From Helicobacter pylori_CU (GTDB lineage: Bacteria; Campylobacterota; Campylobacteria; Campylobacterales; Helicobacteraceae), in the NCBI RefSeq assembly GCF_000259235.1, contig NC_017733.1, positions 1,116,001-1,180,000 of the forward strand: a DNA stretch of 64,000 nt, written 5' to 3'. Every line of letters begins with the position of its first letter. The first letter of the stretch is position 1. The notes under the pieces were generated by a model that saw nothing but the letters and a program-made list of their open reading frames with translations, was not told the DNA's origin and did no database searches. This document shows positions 46,063 through 54,672 of this stretch, one piece after another. Made by a program: the position numbers and the translations under genes.

Positions 46063-46734
46063 ATGGGAGTTTTGTTAGAATTAGACAACCTTAAGCGTTT
46101 GTTAGAAGGGTTTGAAACCACTCTTTTGATCGCTCTTAGCTCTGCGGTTATTTCAATCATTGTTGGAATACTTTTAGGGAGTTTGATGGCGTTTGGCTCT
46201 AAAATAATGGTTTTGGCGTGTCGTGTGTATTTAGAAAGCGTTCGCATCATCCCGCTTTTAGCATGGCTTTTTATCGTGTATTTTGGGTTAGCGAGCTTGT
46301 TTGATTTGCATATTAGCGCTGTTTTGGCGAGCGTTATTGTTTTTAGCTTGTGGGGTGGCGCTGAAATGATGGATTTGACTAGAGGGGTTTTAACTTCCGT
46401 GAGCAAACACCAAGTAGAAAGCGCTCTAGCCTTAGGCTTAGATTCAAAAAAGGTGATTTTTAATATTATTTTCCCTCAAAGCTTTTTGTCTTTATTGCCC
46501 TCAAGCCTTAATTTATTCACGCGCATGATTAAAACCACAGCCTTAGTCTCTCTCATTGGAGCGATTGATTTGTTAAAAGTGGGCCAGCAAATCATAGAGC
46601 TTAACCTCTTACGCATGCCTAATGCGAGCTTTGTGGTTTATGGCGTTATCTTAATGTTTTATTTTACTTTATGCTATAGTTTGAGCCTGTATAGTTCCTA
46701 TTTAGAAAAAAAATTCCAATACATTAGAGGGTAA
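46063..46734 (+). CDS. glnP: Amino acid ABC transporter permease, second subunit
   Basis: 223 residues, with GFETTLLIALSSAVISIIVGILLGSLMAF, YLESVRIIPLLAWLFIVYFGLASLF and the EAA-type loop HQVESALALGLDSKKVIFNIIFPQSFLSLLPSSLNLFTRMIKTTALVSLIGAIDLL. Same family as the preceding gene, and clearly a paralogue. It starts one base after the first permease and ends one base before the ATPase gene. Confidence 0.93.
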   Translation: MGVLLELDNLKRLLEGFETTLLIALSSAVISIIVGILLGSLMAFGSKIMVLACRVYLESVRIIPLLAWLFIVYFGLASLFDLHISAVLASVIVFSLWGGAEMMDLTRGVLTSVSKHQVESALALGLDSKKVIFNIIFPQSFLSLLPSSLNLFTRMIKTTALVSLIGAIDLLKVGQQIIELNLLRMPNASFVVYGVILMFYFTLCYSLSLYSSYLEKKFQYIRG

Positions 46735-46735
46735 A

Positions 46736-47482
46736 ATGAGCGCGATTTTAGAAACCAAAGGGTTAAAAAAAACCTATCAAAACCATTTGGTTTTAGACGG
46801 CATCAATTTCACTTTGAATAAGGGTGAAGTGGCAGTGATTTTAGGGCCTAGCGGGTGCGGGAAAAGCACTTTTTTAAAATGCCTAAACGGGCTTGAAAAG
46901 ATTGATGAGGGTGAAATCCTTTTTGAAAACACTAATCTTAATACACCATCTACTAATTGGAATCAAATGCGCCAAAAAATAGGCATGGTGTTTCAAAATT
47001 ATGAATTGTTCCCGCATTTAAATGTGCTGGATAATATCTTACTCGCCCCCTTAAAAGTGCAAAAACGCTCCAAAGATGAGGTCATTTCTCAAGCCGTAGA
47101 GCTTTTAAAACGAGTGGGTTTGGAGCATAAACAACAAGCTTACCCTAAAGAATTGAGCGGCGGGCAAAAACAACGAGTAGCCATTGTGCGCTCTTTGTGC
47201 ATGCGGCCAAAAATCATGCTTTTTGATGAAGTAACCGCCTCATTAGACCCTGAAATGGTTAAAGAAGTTTTAGAAGTGATTTTAGAATTAGCCACAACAG
47301 GCATGAGCATGGTGATTGTAACGCATGAAATGAAATTCGCGCAAAAAATCGCTAGCAAAATCGTGTTTTTTGATAGCGGTAAAATCGCTGAAGAAAACAG
47401 CGCTAAAGAATTTTTTAACCACCCGAAATCTCAAAGAGCGCAAAAATTTTTAGAAACTTTCCATTTTTTAGGGAGCTGTTAA
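46736..47482 (+). CDS. glnQ: Amino acid ABC transporter ATP-binding protein GlnQ
   Basis: 248 residues with Walker A GPSGCGKST (37-45), Q-loop VFQNYELFPHLNVLDNI, signature LSGGQKQRVAIVRSL, Walker B IMLFDEVTASLDPEMV and switch histidine VTHEMKFA. The Walker B reads DEV-T rather than the common DEPTSALD, a single Pro-to-Val change that is seen in some polar amino acid ATPases. It powers the importer formed by the two upstream permeases. Confidence 0.96.
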   Translation: MSAILETKGLKKTYQNHLVLDGINFTLNKGEVAVILGPSGCGKSTFLKCLNGLEKIDEGEILFENTNLNTPSTNWNQMRQKIGMVFQNYELFPHLNVLDNILLAPLKVQKRSKDEVISQAVELLKRVGLEHKQQAYPKELSGGQKQRVAIVRSLCMRPKIMLFDEVTASLDPEMVKEVLEVILELATTGMSMVIVTHEMKFAQKIASKIVFFDSGKIAEENSAKEFFNHPKSQRAQKFLETFHFLGSC

Positions 47483-47531
47483 ATAAAGTTTGCTAAAAAG
47501 ATGATTTTAATTTCAAAAAAAAGGTGTTTTT

Positions 47532-48365
47532 ATGAAAACGAACGGGCTTTTTAAAATGTGGGGGCTGTTTTTAGTTTTAATCGCTTTAGTCTTTAGCGCA
47601 TGCTCTGATAGCCATAAAGAAAAAAAGGACGCTTTAGAAGTCATTAAACAAAGAGGAGTTTTAAAAGTGGGGGTTTTTAGCGATAAGCCTCCTTTTGGAT
47701 CTGTGGATTCTAAAGGGAAATATCAAGGCTATGATGTGATCATCGCTAAACGCATGGCCCTTGATTTATTGGGCGATGAAAATAAGATTGAGTTTATTCC
47801 TGTAGAAGCTTCAGCTAGGGTGGAATTTTTAAAAGCCAATAAAGTGGATATTATCATGGCTAATTTCACGCGCACTAAAGAAAGAGAAAAAGTCGTGGAT
47901 TTCGCTAAGCCGTATATGAAAGTCGCTTTGGGGGTGATTTCTAAAGATGGGGTCATTAAAAATATAGAAGAGTTGAAGGATAAAGAGTTGATCGTGAACA
48001 AAGGCACGACAGCGGATTTTTATTTCACTAAAAATTACCCCAATATCAAACTTTTGAAATTTGAGCAAAACACAGAGACTTTTTTAGCCCTTTTAAACAA
48101 TAAGGCTACCGCTCTAGCCCATGACAACACTTTATTGCTCGCTTGGATAAAACAACACCCTGAGTTTAAATTAGGCATTACAAGCCTTGGCGATAAGGAT
48201 GTGATCGCTCCAGCGATTAAAAAAGGCAACCCTAAGCTTTTAGAATGGTTGAACAACGAAATTGATTCCCTCATTTCTAGCGACTTTTTAAAAGAAGCTT
48301 ACAAGGAAACTTTAGAGCCTGTTTATGGCGATGAAATCAAACCGGAAGAAATTATTTTTGAATGA
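47532..48365 (+). CDS. glnH: Amino acid ABC transporter substrate-binding lipoprotein (GlnH-like)
   Basis: 277 residues. The N-terminus has a lipoprotein signal with lipobox VFSAC (Cys at about residue 24). The mature part is a family 3 solute-binding protein: VIKQRGVLKVGVFSDKPPFGSVDSKGKYQGYDVIIAKRMA, VDIIMANFTRTKEREKVVDFAKPYM and LIVNKGTTADFYFTKNYP. The domain binds a polar amino acid, with glutamine, glutamate, aspartate or cystine possible; identity is not decided by sequence. It completes the four-gene importer. Confidence 0.93.
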   Translation: MKTNGLFKMWGLFLVLIALVFSACSDSHKEKKDALEVIKQRGVLKVGVFSDKPPFGSVDSKGKYQGYDVIIAKRMALDLLGDENKIEFIPVEASARVEFLKANKVDIIMANFTRTKEREKVVDFAKPYMKVALGVISKDGVIKNIEELKDKELIVNKGTTADFYFTKNYPNIKLLKFEQNTETFLALLNNKATALAHDNTLLLAWIKQHPEFKLGITSLGDKDVIAPAIKKGNPKLLEWLNNEIDSLISSDFLKEAYKETLEPVYGDEIKPEEIIFE

Positions 48366-48483
48366 TTTCTTTAGGCTTTGCTTGACAGAAGCGCGTTTTT
48401 GTTGCTAAATTAGCAATTTTGTGATCTTTTTGTTTTTCATTTTGGGATATATTTGTTTGATTTTACATTGAAAGGATTTGTTG

Positions 48484-49035
48484 ATGAGCTATTTTTATAA
48501 GCGTTGTTTGAAATTTTCATTAATTGGGTTGCTAGGGCTTTTGAGCGTTCAGCTTGACGCTAGGAGTTTTGTTGATGGGGATTTAGACATTCAAAAATTC
48601 AGCTATGAAGATTCTCTGCTTAAAAAGGGAGATCCTAATGGCGTGCATAAGGTTCAGGTGCGAGATTATAAGGGCAAAATGCAAGAAGCTGAGATCCATT
48701 CAGAAATACGCATTGCGCTTAAACCGGGGGTTAAAAAAGAAGTTAAAAAAGGCAAGATTTATAGCGCTCAAATCAATGATGGCATGTGCTATGCTTTTAG
48801 AATGCTCCAAACCGGCGATAATACCACAGGTCTTGATTCTAAAGAGTTCCCCAAGCAAAGCCGTGAAAAAAAGGGTCGAGTGATCACTTTAATCGGTAAA
48901 GATGAAGTGCCTTATCTTATCTTAGAAACCGATTGCCAAGTGGGTGATATTGCAAAGATCTCTTTAGTGGGTAATTTTGATGGCACTGGGTTTCTTACGG
49001 AATATAAATTCAAAGACGCTAAACCCATTTACTAA
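48484..49035 (+). CDS. Secreted protein of unknown function
   Basis: 183 residues. The start is the ATG at 48484, with AAAGGA upstream; two TTG codons precede it in frame. Residues 8-26 are hydrophobic (LKFSLIGLLGLLSVQLDA), a signal peptide with probable cleavage after Asp-Ala. The rest is basic, with one pair of cysteines (DGMCYAF and ETDCQVG), and looks like a small periplasmic beta-rich domain (VRDYKGKMQEAEIHSEIRIALKPGVKKEVKKG). I do not recognise a family beyond a conserved Helicobacter protein. It is downstream of glnH with its own gap of about 115 bases. Confidence 0.75.
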   Translation: MSYFYKRCLKFSLIGLLGLLSVQLDARSFVDGDLDIQKFSYEDSLLKKGDPNGVHKVQVRDYKGKMQEAEIHSEIRIALKPGVKKEVKKGKIYSAQINDGMCYAFRMLQTGDNTTGLDSKEFPKQSREKKGRVITLIGKDEVPYLILETDCQVGDIAKISLVGNFDGTGFLTEYKFKDAKPIY

Positions 49036-49237
49036 TCTTCTTTTTTAGCTTCATTCTTAAAATCTCTTAATCTTTTGTGGTTAGGGGATTTTTCTTATTC
49101 ATTAGCAGTGTTTTTGATCGCATCTTAAAATTTTAAAATTTGCATGCCTTTTGGTTTCAAACGCTGATCAATAAAAACCTTACTTATTTTACAAACAAGC
49201 TAAAAGAAAGAAAATAAAAGAGAAACCCCCCCCTTTT

Positions 49238-50461
49238 TTAGGAGTTTTCTTCCTGCTTATACCCTTTAAGCGCAAAGAAGAGGATATAAAAATAGCACAA
49301 TAACGGCACACCATAAGCGTAGAGCAAATTTGATTCGGTTGCTGTTAGCATGTCTGTAACCGCGCCTTGAATGGGGGGGATTAACGCTCCTCCTACAATC
49401 GCCATGCTAATCACCCCAGAAGCTTTAGAAGTGAGATGCCCTAAATTGAGCGTAGCCAAAGAAAAGATGGTAGGGAACATGATAGAGTTGAAAAAGCCCA
49501 CAAAAGTCAGAGCGAATAGAGCGATCTTGCCTCCAATAAGAATGGCTAAAGCAATGAGAACAATAGAGCTTAAGGCGTTGAAAGCCAGGTATTTATTAGG
49601 GGCAATTTTATTCATCAAAACACTGCCTAAGAAACGGCCCACCATCGCGCCGCCCCAATAATACACCAAGTAATGCGCGCTTGATTGAGGGTCTAAATTC
49701 AAAAGCTTTTCAAAGCTTAGCACCAAGAATGAGCCAATCGCCACTTCTCCCCCCACATAGAAAAAGATCCCCAAAGCCCCAAAAACAAAGTGTTTGTGCG
49801 AAAATAGGCTTTTTTGCGTCGTTTCTTTAGGCATTTCTTTTTCCACATCAGGCAATTTCAAAAGATACATCACAAGCGCTAAAAGAAGCGAAAACGCCGC
49901 CAAGCCCAAATAAGGCATTTGAACGCTTTTAGCGTCCGCTAATTTGTCTATCAAACTTGCATTATCGCCCATTTTAGTCGTGCTAAAAATCAACAAGCTC
50001 CCAAAAATAGGCCCTAAAGTTGTGCCAAGCGAATTGAACGCCTGGACTAAAACCAGGTTTCTGGCTTCTTTACCTTTAGAAAGCAAGGTTACAAAGGGAT
50101 TACCAGCGGTTTGCAAGCACACAATCCCGCTCGCTAAAATAAACAACGCTCCTAAAAAAAACCCATAGGAGCCAAAATGCGCCGCTGGATAAAACAACGC
50201 GCACCCCGTCGCTGTGATCACAAAACCAAGCACCACGCCAAAAGGGTAGCCGATTTTACTGATCACATTCCCAAAAACTCCTCCCATGATGAAATACGCC
50301 CCAAAAAAGCAAAATTGAATGAGTGAAGCTTCAAAATAGGTCAAGTCAAAAATGGGCTTTAAATGCGGGATTAAAATGTCGTTTAAAACCGTGATAAAAC
50401 CCATTAGAAAGAATAGCGCTGTCAAACTCCCCAGCGCCAAAGTGTTAGAAGTTTTTTGCAT
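49238..50461 (-). CDS. gluP: Glucose/galactose transporter GluP
   Basis: 407 residues, 12 hydrophobic segments, FucP/GluP branch of the major facilitator superfamily. LGSLTALFFLMGFITVLNDILIPHLKPIFDLTYFEASLIQFCFFGAYFIMG is the diagnostic N-terminal block with the Asn-Asp pair, and VQAFNSLGTTLGPIFGSLLI and GAMVGRFLGSVLM are conserved. It is the sugar uptake system of H. pylori, driven by sodium. An AT-rich dyad lies upstream of its start. On the 3' side a C8-T6 tract begins just after the stop. Confidence 0.93.
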   Translation of the reverse strand: MQKTSNTLALGSLTALFFLMGFITVLNDILIPHLKPIFDLTYFEASLIQFCFFGAYFIMGGVFGNVISKIGYPFGVVLGFVITATGCALFYPAAHFGSYGFFLGALFILASGIVCLQTAGNPFVTLLSKGKEARNLVLVQAFNSLGTTLGPIFGSLLIFSTTKMGDNASLIDKLADAKSVQMPYLGLAAFSLLLALVMYLLKLPDVEKEMPKETTQKSLFSHKHFVFGALGIFFYVGGEVAIGSFLVLSFEKLLNLDPQSSAHYLVYYWGGAMVGRFLGSVLMNKIAPNKYLAFNALSSIVLIALAILIGGKIALFALTFVGFFNSIMFPTIFSLATLNLGHLTSKASGVISMAIVGGALIPPIQGAVTDMLTATESNLLYAYGVPLLCYFYILFFALKGYKQEENS

Positions 50462-50589
50462 ACCTTCTCCTTTTTTATTGAGTTGATATAATAATAATGA
50501 TATTACAATTATTTTAAGATAATAATCTGTCTAAATAAAGAAAAAGAGGCATGAAATGGGTAAAAAATGCAAAGCCCCTTAAAAAGAGC

Positions 50590-51897
50590 TTAACGAAAGA
50601 TAAATACAGAAACAGAAATGATGCAGAGAATGATGATGCCAGAATTGAGGGCTTTAAAGTCTTTTTGAACCAATTTGATGATACCATAAGACAAAAAGCC
50701 AAAGGCTAAGCCATCGGCAATGGAGAAGGTTAAAGGCATCATCACCACGGTTAAAAAAGTGGAAACGCTAATGGCCATGTCTTTAAAATTCACCCCCTCT
50801 AACACGCTAAACATCAAAACCCCTACTACCACTAGCACCGGATAAATCGCATTGCTAGGAATAGCTTTTAAAAGAGGCAAGCAAAAGAGCGTTAAAACAA
50901 AAAATAATCCGGTAAAAACCGCTGTCAGCCCTGTGCGGCCCCCCTCTTCAACCCCACTCGCGCTCTCTATAAAAGCTGTCGTAGTAGAAACGCCCACCAC
51001 CGCGCTCCCTAAAGAAGCCACCGCATCCGCTTCTAAAGTCTTTTCCAATTCCTTATTTTTTTCTTCATCATTGAAAAAATCAGTCTTGTGGCCAATCCCT
51101 GCAAGCGTGCCTAAAGAATCAAACAAATCGGTTACAAAAAAAGTGATGATGACTGGCACTAACGCTAAAGTGAAAACCCCACTCGCATCAAAAAAAATGC
51201 CCTTAAAGTCTAATTGAAAGGCGATAGGGCCAATGCTAGCGGGCATGGAAAAAAACTCGCTAGGGTAAGGGGCTAGCTTTAAAACCCATGCGAGAATGGA
51301 AGTGATTAAAACCGCTATAATAAAAGAACCCTTGATTTTAAGCGTGTAGAGCGCAAAAGTTAGAATGATCCCCACAACCCCCAATAACACATGCGGATCG
51401 CTAAAATCGCCTAAGGTTACAAGCGTAGCCTTATGGGTAACTACAATATGCATTTCTTTAAGGCCAATGAATGCGATAAAAGCCCCTATCCCCGCGCTCA
51501 CCGCACGCCTTAAATCGCTAGGAATGCTTCGCATGACCCAACTTCTAAATTTAGTGAAAGACAAAATCACAAAAATCGCTCCCGAGAGCGCTACGATGCC
51601 TAAAGCGCTCTGCCAAGGGAGTTTTAGCCCTTGAACTAACCCGAAGCTAAAATAAGCTGACAGCCCTAAGCCCACGCTCATGGCTATGGGGGTGTTTGCC
51701 CATAACCCGTTAAACACGCTCGATAAGATAGTGATAATGGCCGTTGCGCTCAAAAGGGCTTCATAAGGCATGTTGGCTTGAGAAAGGATAAGAGCGTTTA
51801 AGGGCACGATATAAATCATGGTGATAAAAGTCGTTAAACCCGCTCTAAACTCGGTGGCAATGTTCGTGTTGTGTTCTTTAAGCTTGAAAAACCCCAT
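50590..51897 (-). CDS. Purine (adenine/guanine) permease of the AzgA/NCS2 family
   Basis: 435 residues, about 13 membrane segments. The N-terminal FRAGLTTFITMIYIVPLNALILSQANMPYEALLSATAI and AMSVGLGLSAYFSF, followed by PSDLRRAVSAGIGAFIAFIGLKE, are AzgA-type hallmarks, and VTDLFDSLGTLAGIGHKT is the conserved transport motif. These carry adenine, guanine or hypoxanthine with protons. The substrate is not determined here. H. pylori cannot make purines de novo, so purine salvage matters; the deo/nupC genes nearby fit this. Confidence 0.88.
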   Translation of the reverse strand: MGFFKLKEHNTNIATEFRAGLTTFITMIYIVPLNALILSQANMPYEALLSATAIITILSSVFNGLWANTPIAMSVGLGLSAYFSFGLVQGLKLPWQSALGIVALSGAIFVILSFTKFRSWVMRSIPSDLRRAVSAGIGAFIAFIGLKEMHIVVTHKATLVTLGDFSDPHVLLGVVGIILTFALYTLKIKGSFIIAVLITSILAWVLKLAPYPSEFFSMPASIGPIAFQLDFKGIFFDASGVFTLALVPVIITFFVTDLFDSLGTLAGIGHKTDFFNDEEKNKELEKTLEADAVASLGSAVVGVSTTTAFIESASGVEEGGRTGLTAVFTGLFFVLTLFCLPLLKAIPSNAIYPVLVVVGVLMFSVLEGVNFKDMAISVSTFLTVVMMPLTFSIADGLAFGFLSYGIIKLVQKDFKALNSGIIILCIISVSVFIFR

Positions 51898-52170
51898 GTT
51901 AGATAACTCCTTACTATTTGGTATAGATTAATTTAATAAGGGGCTTTGGGGTTATGTTAGCGCTATTTTATTTTAAATTGCCTTAAGATGCTTGATTGTG
52001 TTGTTTCAATCAAAAGAAGTGAGTAAAAAACCCTTTTTTTAGAAAAACTCCGCTAAAAAATGATCGTTTTAATAAAAATCACAAAAAAGCTCATCTTGTA
52101 AGGTAATTTTACTCTTTAGTGGTTTTTGAGAGCGTTTTTTAAATTTGAAAAGATTGTTGCAAAACAAACG

Positions 52171-52249
52171 CCCCATAAGAGCGATTATGGGGATAAATTC
52201 TAAAAAGGAGTTTGCCATGGAAAACTAAAAACGAAAAATAAAAATGGCG
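52171..52249 (-). ncRNA. Candidate orphan IsoA-type antisense RNA (remnant cassette)
   Basis: The minus-strand -10 TATAAT lies at 52260-52255 and the predicted 79-base RNA ends at the hairpin CCCCATA/TATGGGG (52171-52192). It is the same layout as the intact isoA near 54.5 kb, 2.3 kb away. The opposing toxin frame is broken. Transcript ends are estimated from the promoter and hairpin. Confidence 0.6.
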
Positions 52250-52318
52250 GAAACATTATACCTTAAAATTTCATTTTTTAGGTTTAATAACTATTTTTTT
52301 GAAAATTTTTAGGTTTTT
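52217..52318 (+). pseudogene. Degenerate aapA toxin gene
   Basis: ATG at 52217 after AAGGAG is followed by GAA AAC TAA, so translation stops after three codons. Downstream GGAAACATTATACCTTAAAA and on to about 52318 aligns to the aapA frame of the intact copy, but the coding potential is gone. The toxin promoter also decayed: the position of TAAAAT in the intact copy reads CAAAAC here (52160-52165). This is a relic of an AapA-type toxin. Confidence 0.65.
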
Positions 52319-52359
52319 TAGAAGTTTAACCCCCCCCTTTTTTTTTAAAAAGAGAGTTT

Positions 52360-54285
52360 TTAATAAGCAAACACATAATTGAGATACACGCTATAAAGCC
52401 TTCTATATTCTAGTTTAGTGTCTAGAAAAGAATAGTAATTCGTGTTAATGGTAGGGATTTTCACGCCCAATTCCATGCCATGTTGAGCCGCATGATGGCT
52501 ATCTTTTTTCTTAGGCCTAGCGAGATTGGTCCTCAAGCCCAAATTGAATAAAAATTGGAAGTTAGCCGTATTCACTTTAGCGCTATAGACATTGCTGATG
52601 GTTTTTAAATTCACAAATTGAGAATTAAGCCATGAAGTCCCTGCTAAGGCGATTCCTCCAAAAAGCCCAAAAGAAATCTGGTTATTCTTGCCTAAAAAGT
52701 TGGTGTTTTTATCATTGATGAAATTAAACAATAAATCGCTACCCACCCCATAAGTCCACACATCAGAAGCCGAGTTAAAGAAATTGGATTTGATATAGGC
52801 GTGGTTGTAATCAAAGAAACCATAATACCTTAACCCCCATCTTTTCTTTTCTCCAAAAAATTGCTTATAACCCACTTGCACCCCAAGGCCGTTCATCGCC
52901 CCGTTATTCGTGGTTGAAGAAGCGATCATGCCCATATTCCTAAAAGGGTTGTTGCCAAGTTCTTGAATAAGGGTGTTGGCTAGGTTTTGCGCTTGATTGA
53001 TTTGAGGCGTTTGGTTGTTAAAATCAGCGGCGCTTGTTTTTAATAAATTCAGAGTTTCTTCCACGCCAGCACACCCGTTCCCCCAATTGTTCTTTTGATT
53101 TTGCATTGTCATATTCGCGCTGCTTATAGCGCTCGCATCGCATTTCCCTATGTAGTCTTTAAGATAGCCTGAAGAAAGTTTGTTAAAATCGCTCTCCACT
53201 TGATTGGCTAGTTTTAAAATTTCTGCTTGAGATTGCGCGTTTTTAAGCATTTTTTGAGCTAAAGCCGTAAGACTGCTAGGGGTGTTAAGGTTGAGATTTT
53301 GGGGTTGTGTGATATTTTTTGGTTGGTTGGCGCTGAGTTGTTGGGTTCTTTTAACGATTTCTTGCGCATTATTAATCATGTCTGAAGCGGCACTAAACTC
53401 CGCACCAAAAGTCGTGCATGAATTTTTGCTGCCACCGGCTGTTTGCCATGAAGGGGCGTTTGTAGTAGCTCCGCCACTACTTCCACTACTAGATTTCGCT
53501 ATCAACATGGGGCAATAATCTTTAAGGGTATTGACAATCGTTTGCGCTTGAGTCAAAAGATTTTGCGCATCATTAGTCGTATCAATAACAGAAGTTGTCG
53601 TTTTAGTTTGATTATCTTGTTGATGCTTTGATGTGGTTACATGCGCTTTTAATTTTTCCCCTTTGCTATTTAAAGGAGCAAGCCCAGCTTGTTTTAAAGC
53701 TTTTGAAAGAATCTGATAAGCTTCATGGATTTTTTCATATTGCTCAATAGATAGAGAAACATTTTTGTCTGCTTTTAATGTATTTGTACCATTAGAACTA
53801 TGAGTGCCATTACTATTTGTGCTCCCACCGCAATTGATTGTAGTGCCGTTGCCATTCTCATCGGTGTAGTGGAAATCTTTTTGATTGTTTTCGCCTGGAC
53901 TTTTGGTATAGCCTCCGCATATGACCGCATAACCCATGCTATTCCATAGCCCTAACACCGATCTCAACGCTAAAAGCGTGGCTTGATAGGCAGGGGAATT
54001 GGTTGTCCCACCGGCTAAAGTTTTTGCGCGTTCGTTCAAATTATTAACCGCTTGGTTGATCGCTTGCGCGCTTGTCTTTGAGTTTGTGCCACTATCGTTG
54101 GTTAAAAGCCGGCTTAATTGTTCATAAGTGTCTGAAAGTTTTTGCACCTTGTCGGCGTTTTTCACTTTTTGAACCGCTTCACCGATTTGATAACCCACGC
54201 TTAAAAAAACGCCGTTGTCTTCAGCATGGAGCAATGATGACGCAAGAGTTAGAGAAAGCAGAATTGTTTTTTTCGTTTTTTTTAT
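52360..54285 (-). CDS. hopQ: Adhesin HopQ (type I), start position reads ATA
   Basis: 641 residues if read from ATA at 54285-54283; the known HopQ begins MKKTKKTILLSLTLASSLLHA here, and codons 2-21 agree. AAGGA lies seven bases before it. No ATG, GTG or TTG lies upstream in frame before a TAA; the first conventional alternative, TTG at 54234, would delete the signal peptide. The mature protein starts EDNGVFLSVGYQIG, has disulfide-pattern cysteines (VICGG, NCGG, DYCP, SCTTF, GKCD, GCAG), and the barrel domain begins near residue 464 (NGLGVQVGYKQFFG), ending YLNYVFAY. HopQ binds human CEACAMs and is needed for CagA delivery. The call of the gene is secure; the start is the odd point. Confidence 0.9.
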   Translation of the reverse strand: MKKTKKTILLSLTLASSLLHAEDNGVFLSVGYQIGEAVQKVKNADKVQKLSDTYEQLSRLLTNDSGTNSKTSAQAINQAVNNLNERAKTLAGGTTNSPAYQATLLALRSVLGLWNSMGYAVICGGYTKSPGENNQKDFHYTDENGNGTTINCGGSTNSNGTHSSNGTNTLKADKNVSLSIEQYEKIHEAYQILSKALKQAGLAPLNSKGEKLKAHVTTSKHQQDNQTKTTTSVIDTTNDAQNLLTQAQTIVNTLKDYCPMLIAKSSSGSSGGATTNAPSWQTAGGSKNSCTTFGAEFSAASDMINNAQEIVKRTQQLSANQPKNITQPQNLNLNTPSSLTALAQKMLKNAQSQAEILKLANQVESDFNKLSSGYLKDYIGKCDASAISSANMTMQNQKNNWGNGCAGVEETLNLLKTSAADFNNQTPQINQAQNLANTLIQELGNNPFRNMGMIASSTTNNGAMNGLGVQVGYKQFFGEKKRWGLRYYGFFDYNHAYIKSNFFNSASDVWTYGVGSDLLFNFINDKNTNFLGKNNQISFGLFGGIALAGTSWLNSQFVNLKTISNVYSAKVNTANFQFLFNLGLRTNLARPKKKDSHHAAQHGMELGVKIPTINTNYYSFLDTKLEYRRLYSVYLNYVFAY

Positions 54286-54471
54286 AAGATGTTCCTTAAA
54301 GTAATGTTTTTATTGTAAAAAATGTATCAAAATGAGAATTTATTTACAATGCGTTTAATTTTATCACAAATTTATTGGATTTCCAAAAAGTTTTAGGGTG
54401 TTTTGACGCACTCAATCAAGCTTTTAAGAGTGTTTTTATTTAATTGGGATTTGGTTTTAGAAAGATTGTTG

Positions 54472-54477
54472 TAAAAT
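54472..54477 (+). promoter_or_regulatory. -10 element of aapA
   Basis: TAAAAT at 54472-54477, about 50 bases upstream of the aapA ATG, would start the toxin mRNA near 54484, just at the base of the leader hairpin CCCCCATA/TATGGGG. The remnant cassette has CAAAAC in the matching place. Confidence 0.55.
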
Positions 54478-54482
54478 AAACA

Positions 54483-54557
54483 CCCCCATAAGTGCAATTA
54501 TGGGGATAATTTTTAATGGGAGTTTGCCATGAAAACAGAAAATGGTAAAAACTCTTG
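54483..54557 (-). ncRNA. isoA: IsoA antisense antitoxin RNA
   Basis: The minus-strand -10 TATAAT (54569-54564) lies inside the aapA frame. The RNA would start near 54557, cover the aapA ribosome binding site and start codon, and end at the hairpin CCCCATA/TATGGGG (54484-54504), which is followed by a T-rich run on this strand. This is the known IsoA arrangement: the antisense RNA pairs with the 5' part of the toxin mRNA. Ends are estimated. Confidence 0.7.
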
Positions 54558-54621
54558 GAAAACATTATACCTTGAAATTTCGTTTTTGGGGTGTAAAGTT
54601 GTTGTTTTATTGAAGCGGTAG
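54529..54621 (+). CDS. aapA: AapA-type small membrane toxin
   Basis: 30 codons from ATG 54529 (GGGAG six bases upstream) to TAG 54621. The peptide contains GKNSWKTLYL and ISFLGCKVVVLLKR, a short cationic hydrophobic helix, and is recognisably of the AapA family; the AapA1 I remember reads ATKH after Met and has Lys where this one has Glu (TLYLEIS). AapA peptides insert in the inner membrane and induce coccoid forms. It is oppositely transcribed to hopQ. Length and layout are those of a functional gene; activity of this variant is unknown. Confidence 0.8.
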   Translation: MKTENGKNSWKTLYLEISFLGCKVVVLLKR

Positions 54622-54672
54622 TTTTGTAAAACGAAGTTTCTGTAAAACGATAGCTTTAGTTTTTCCAAAGTT

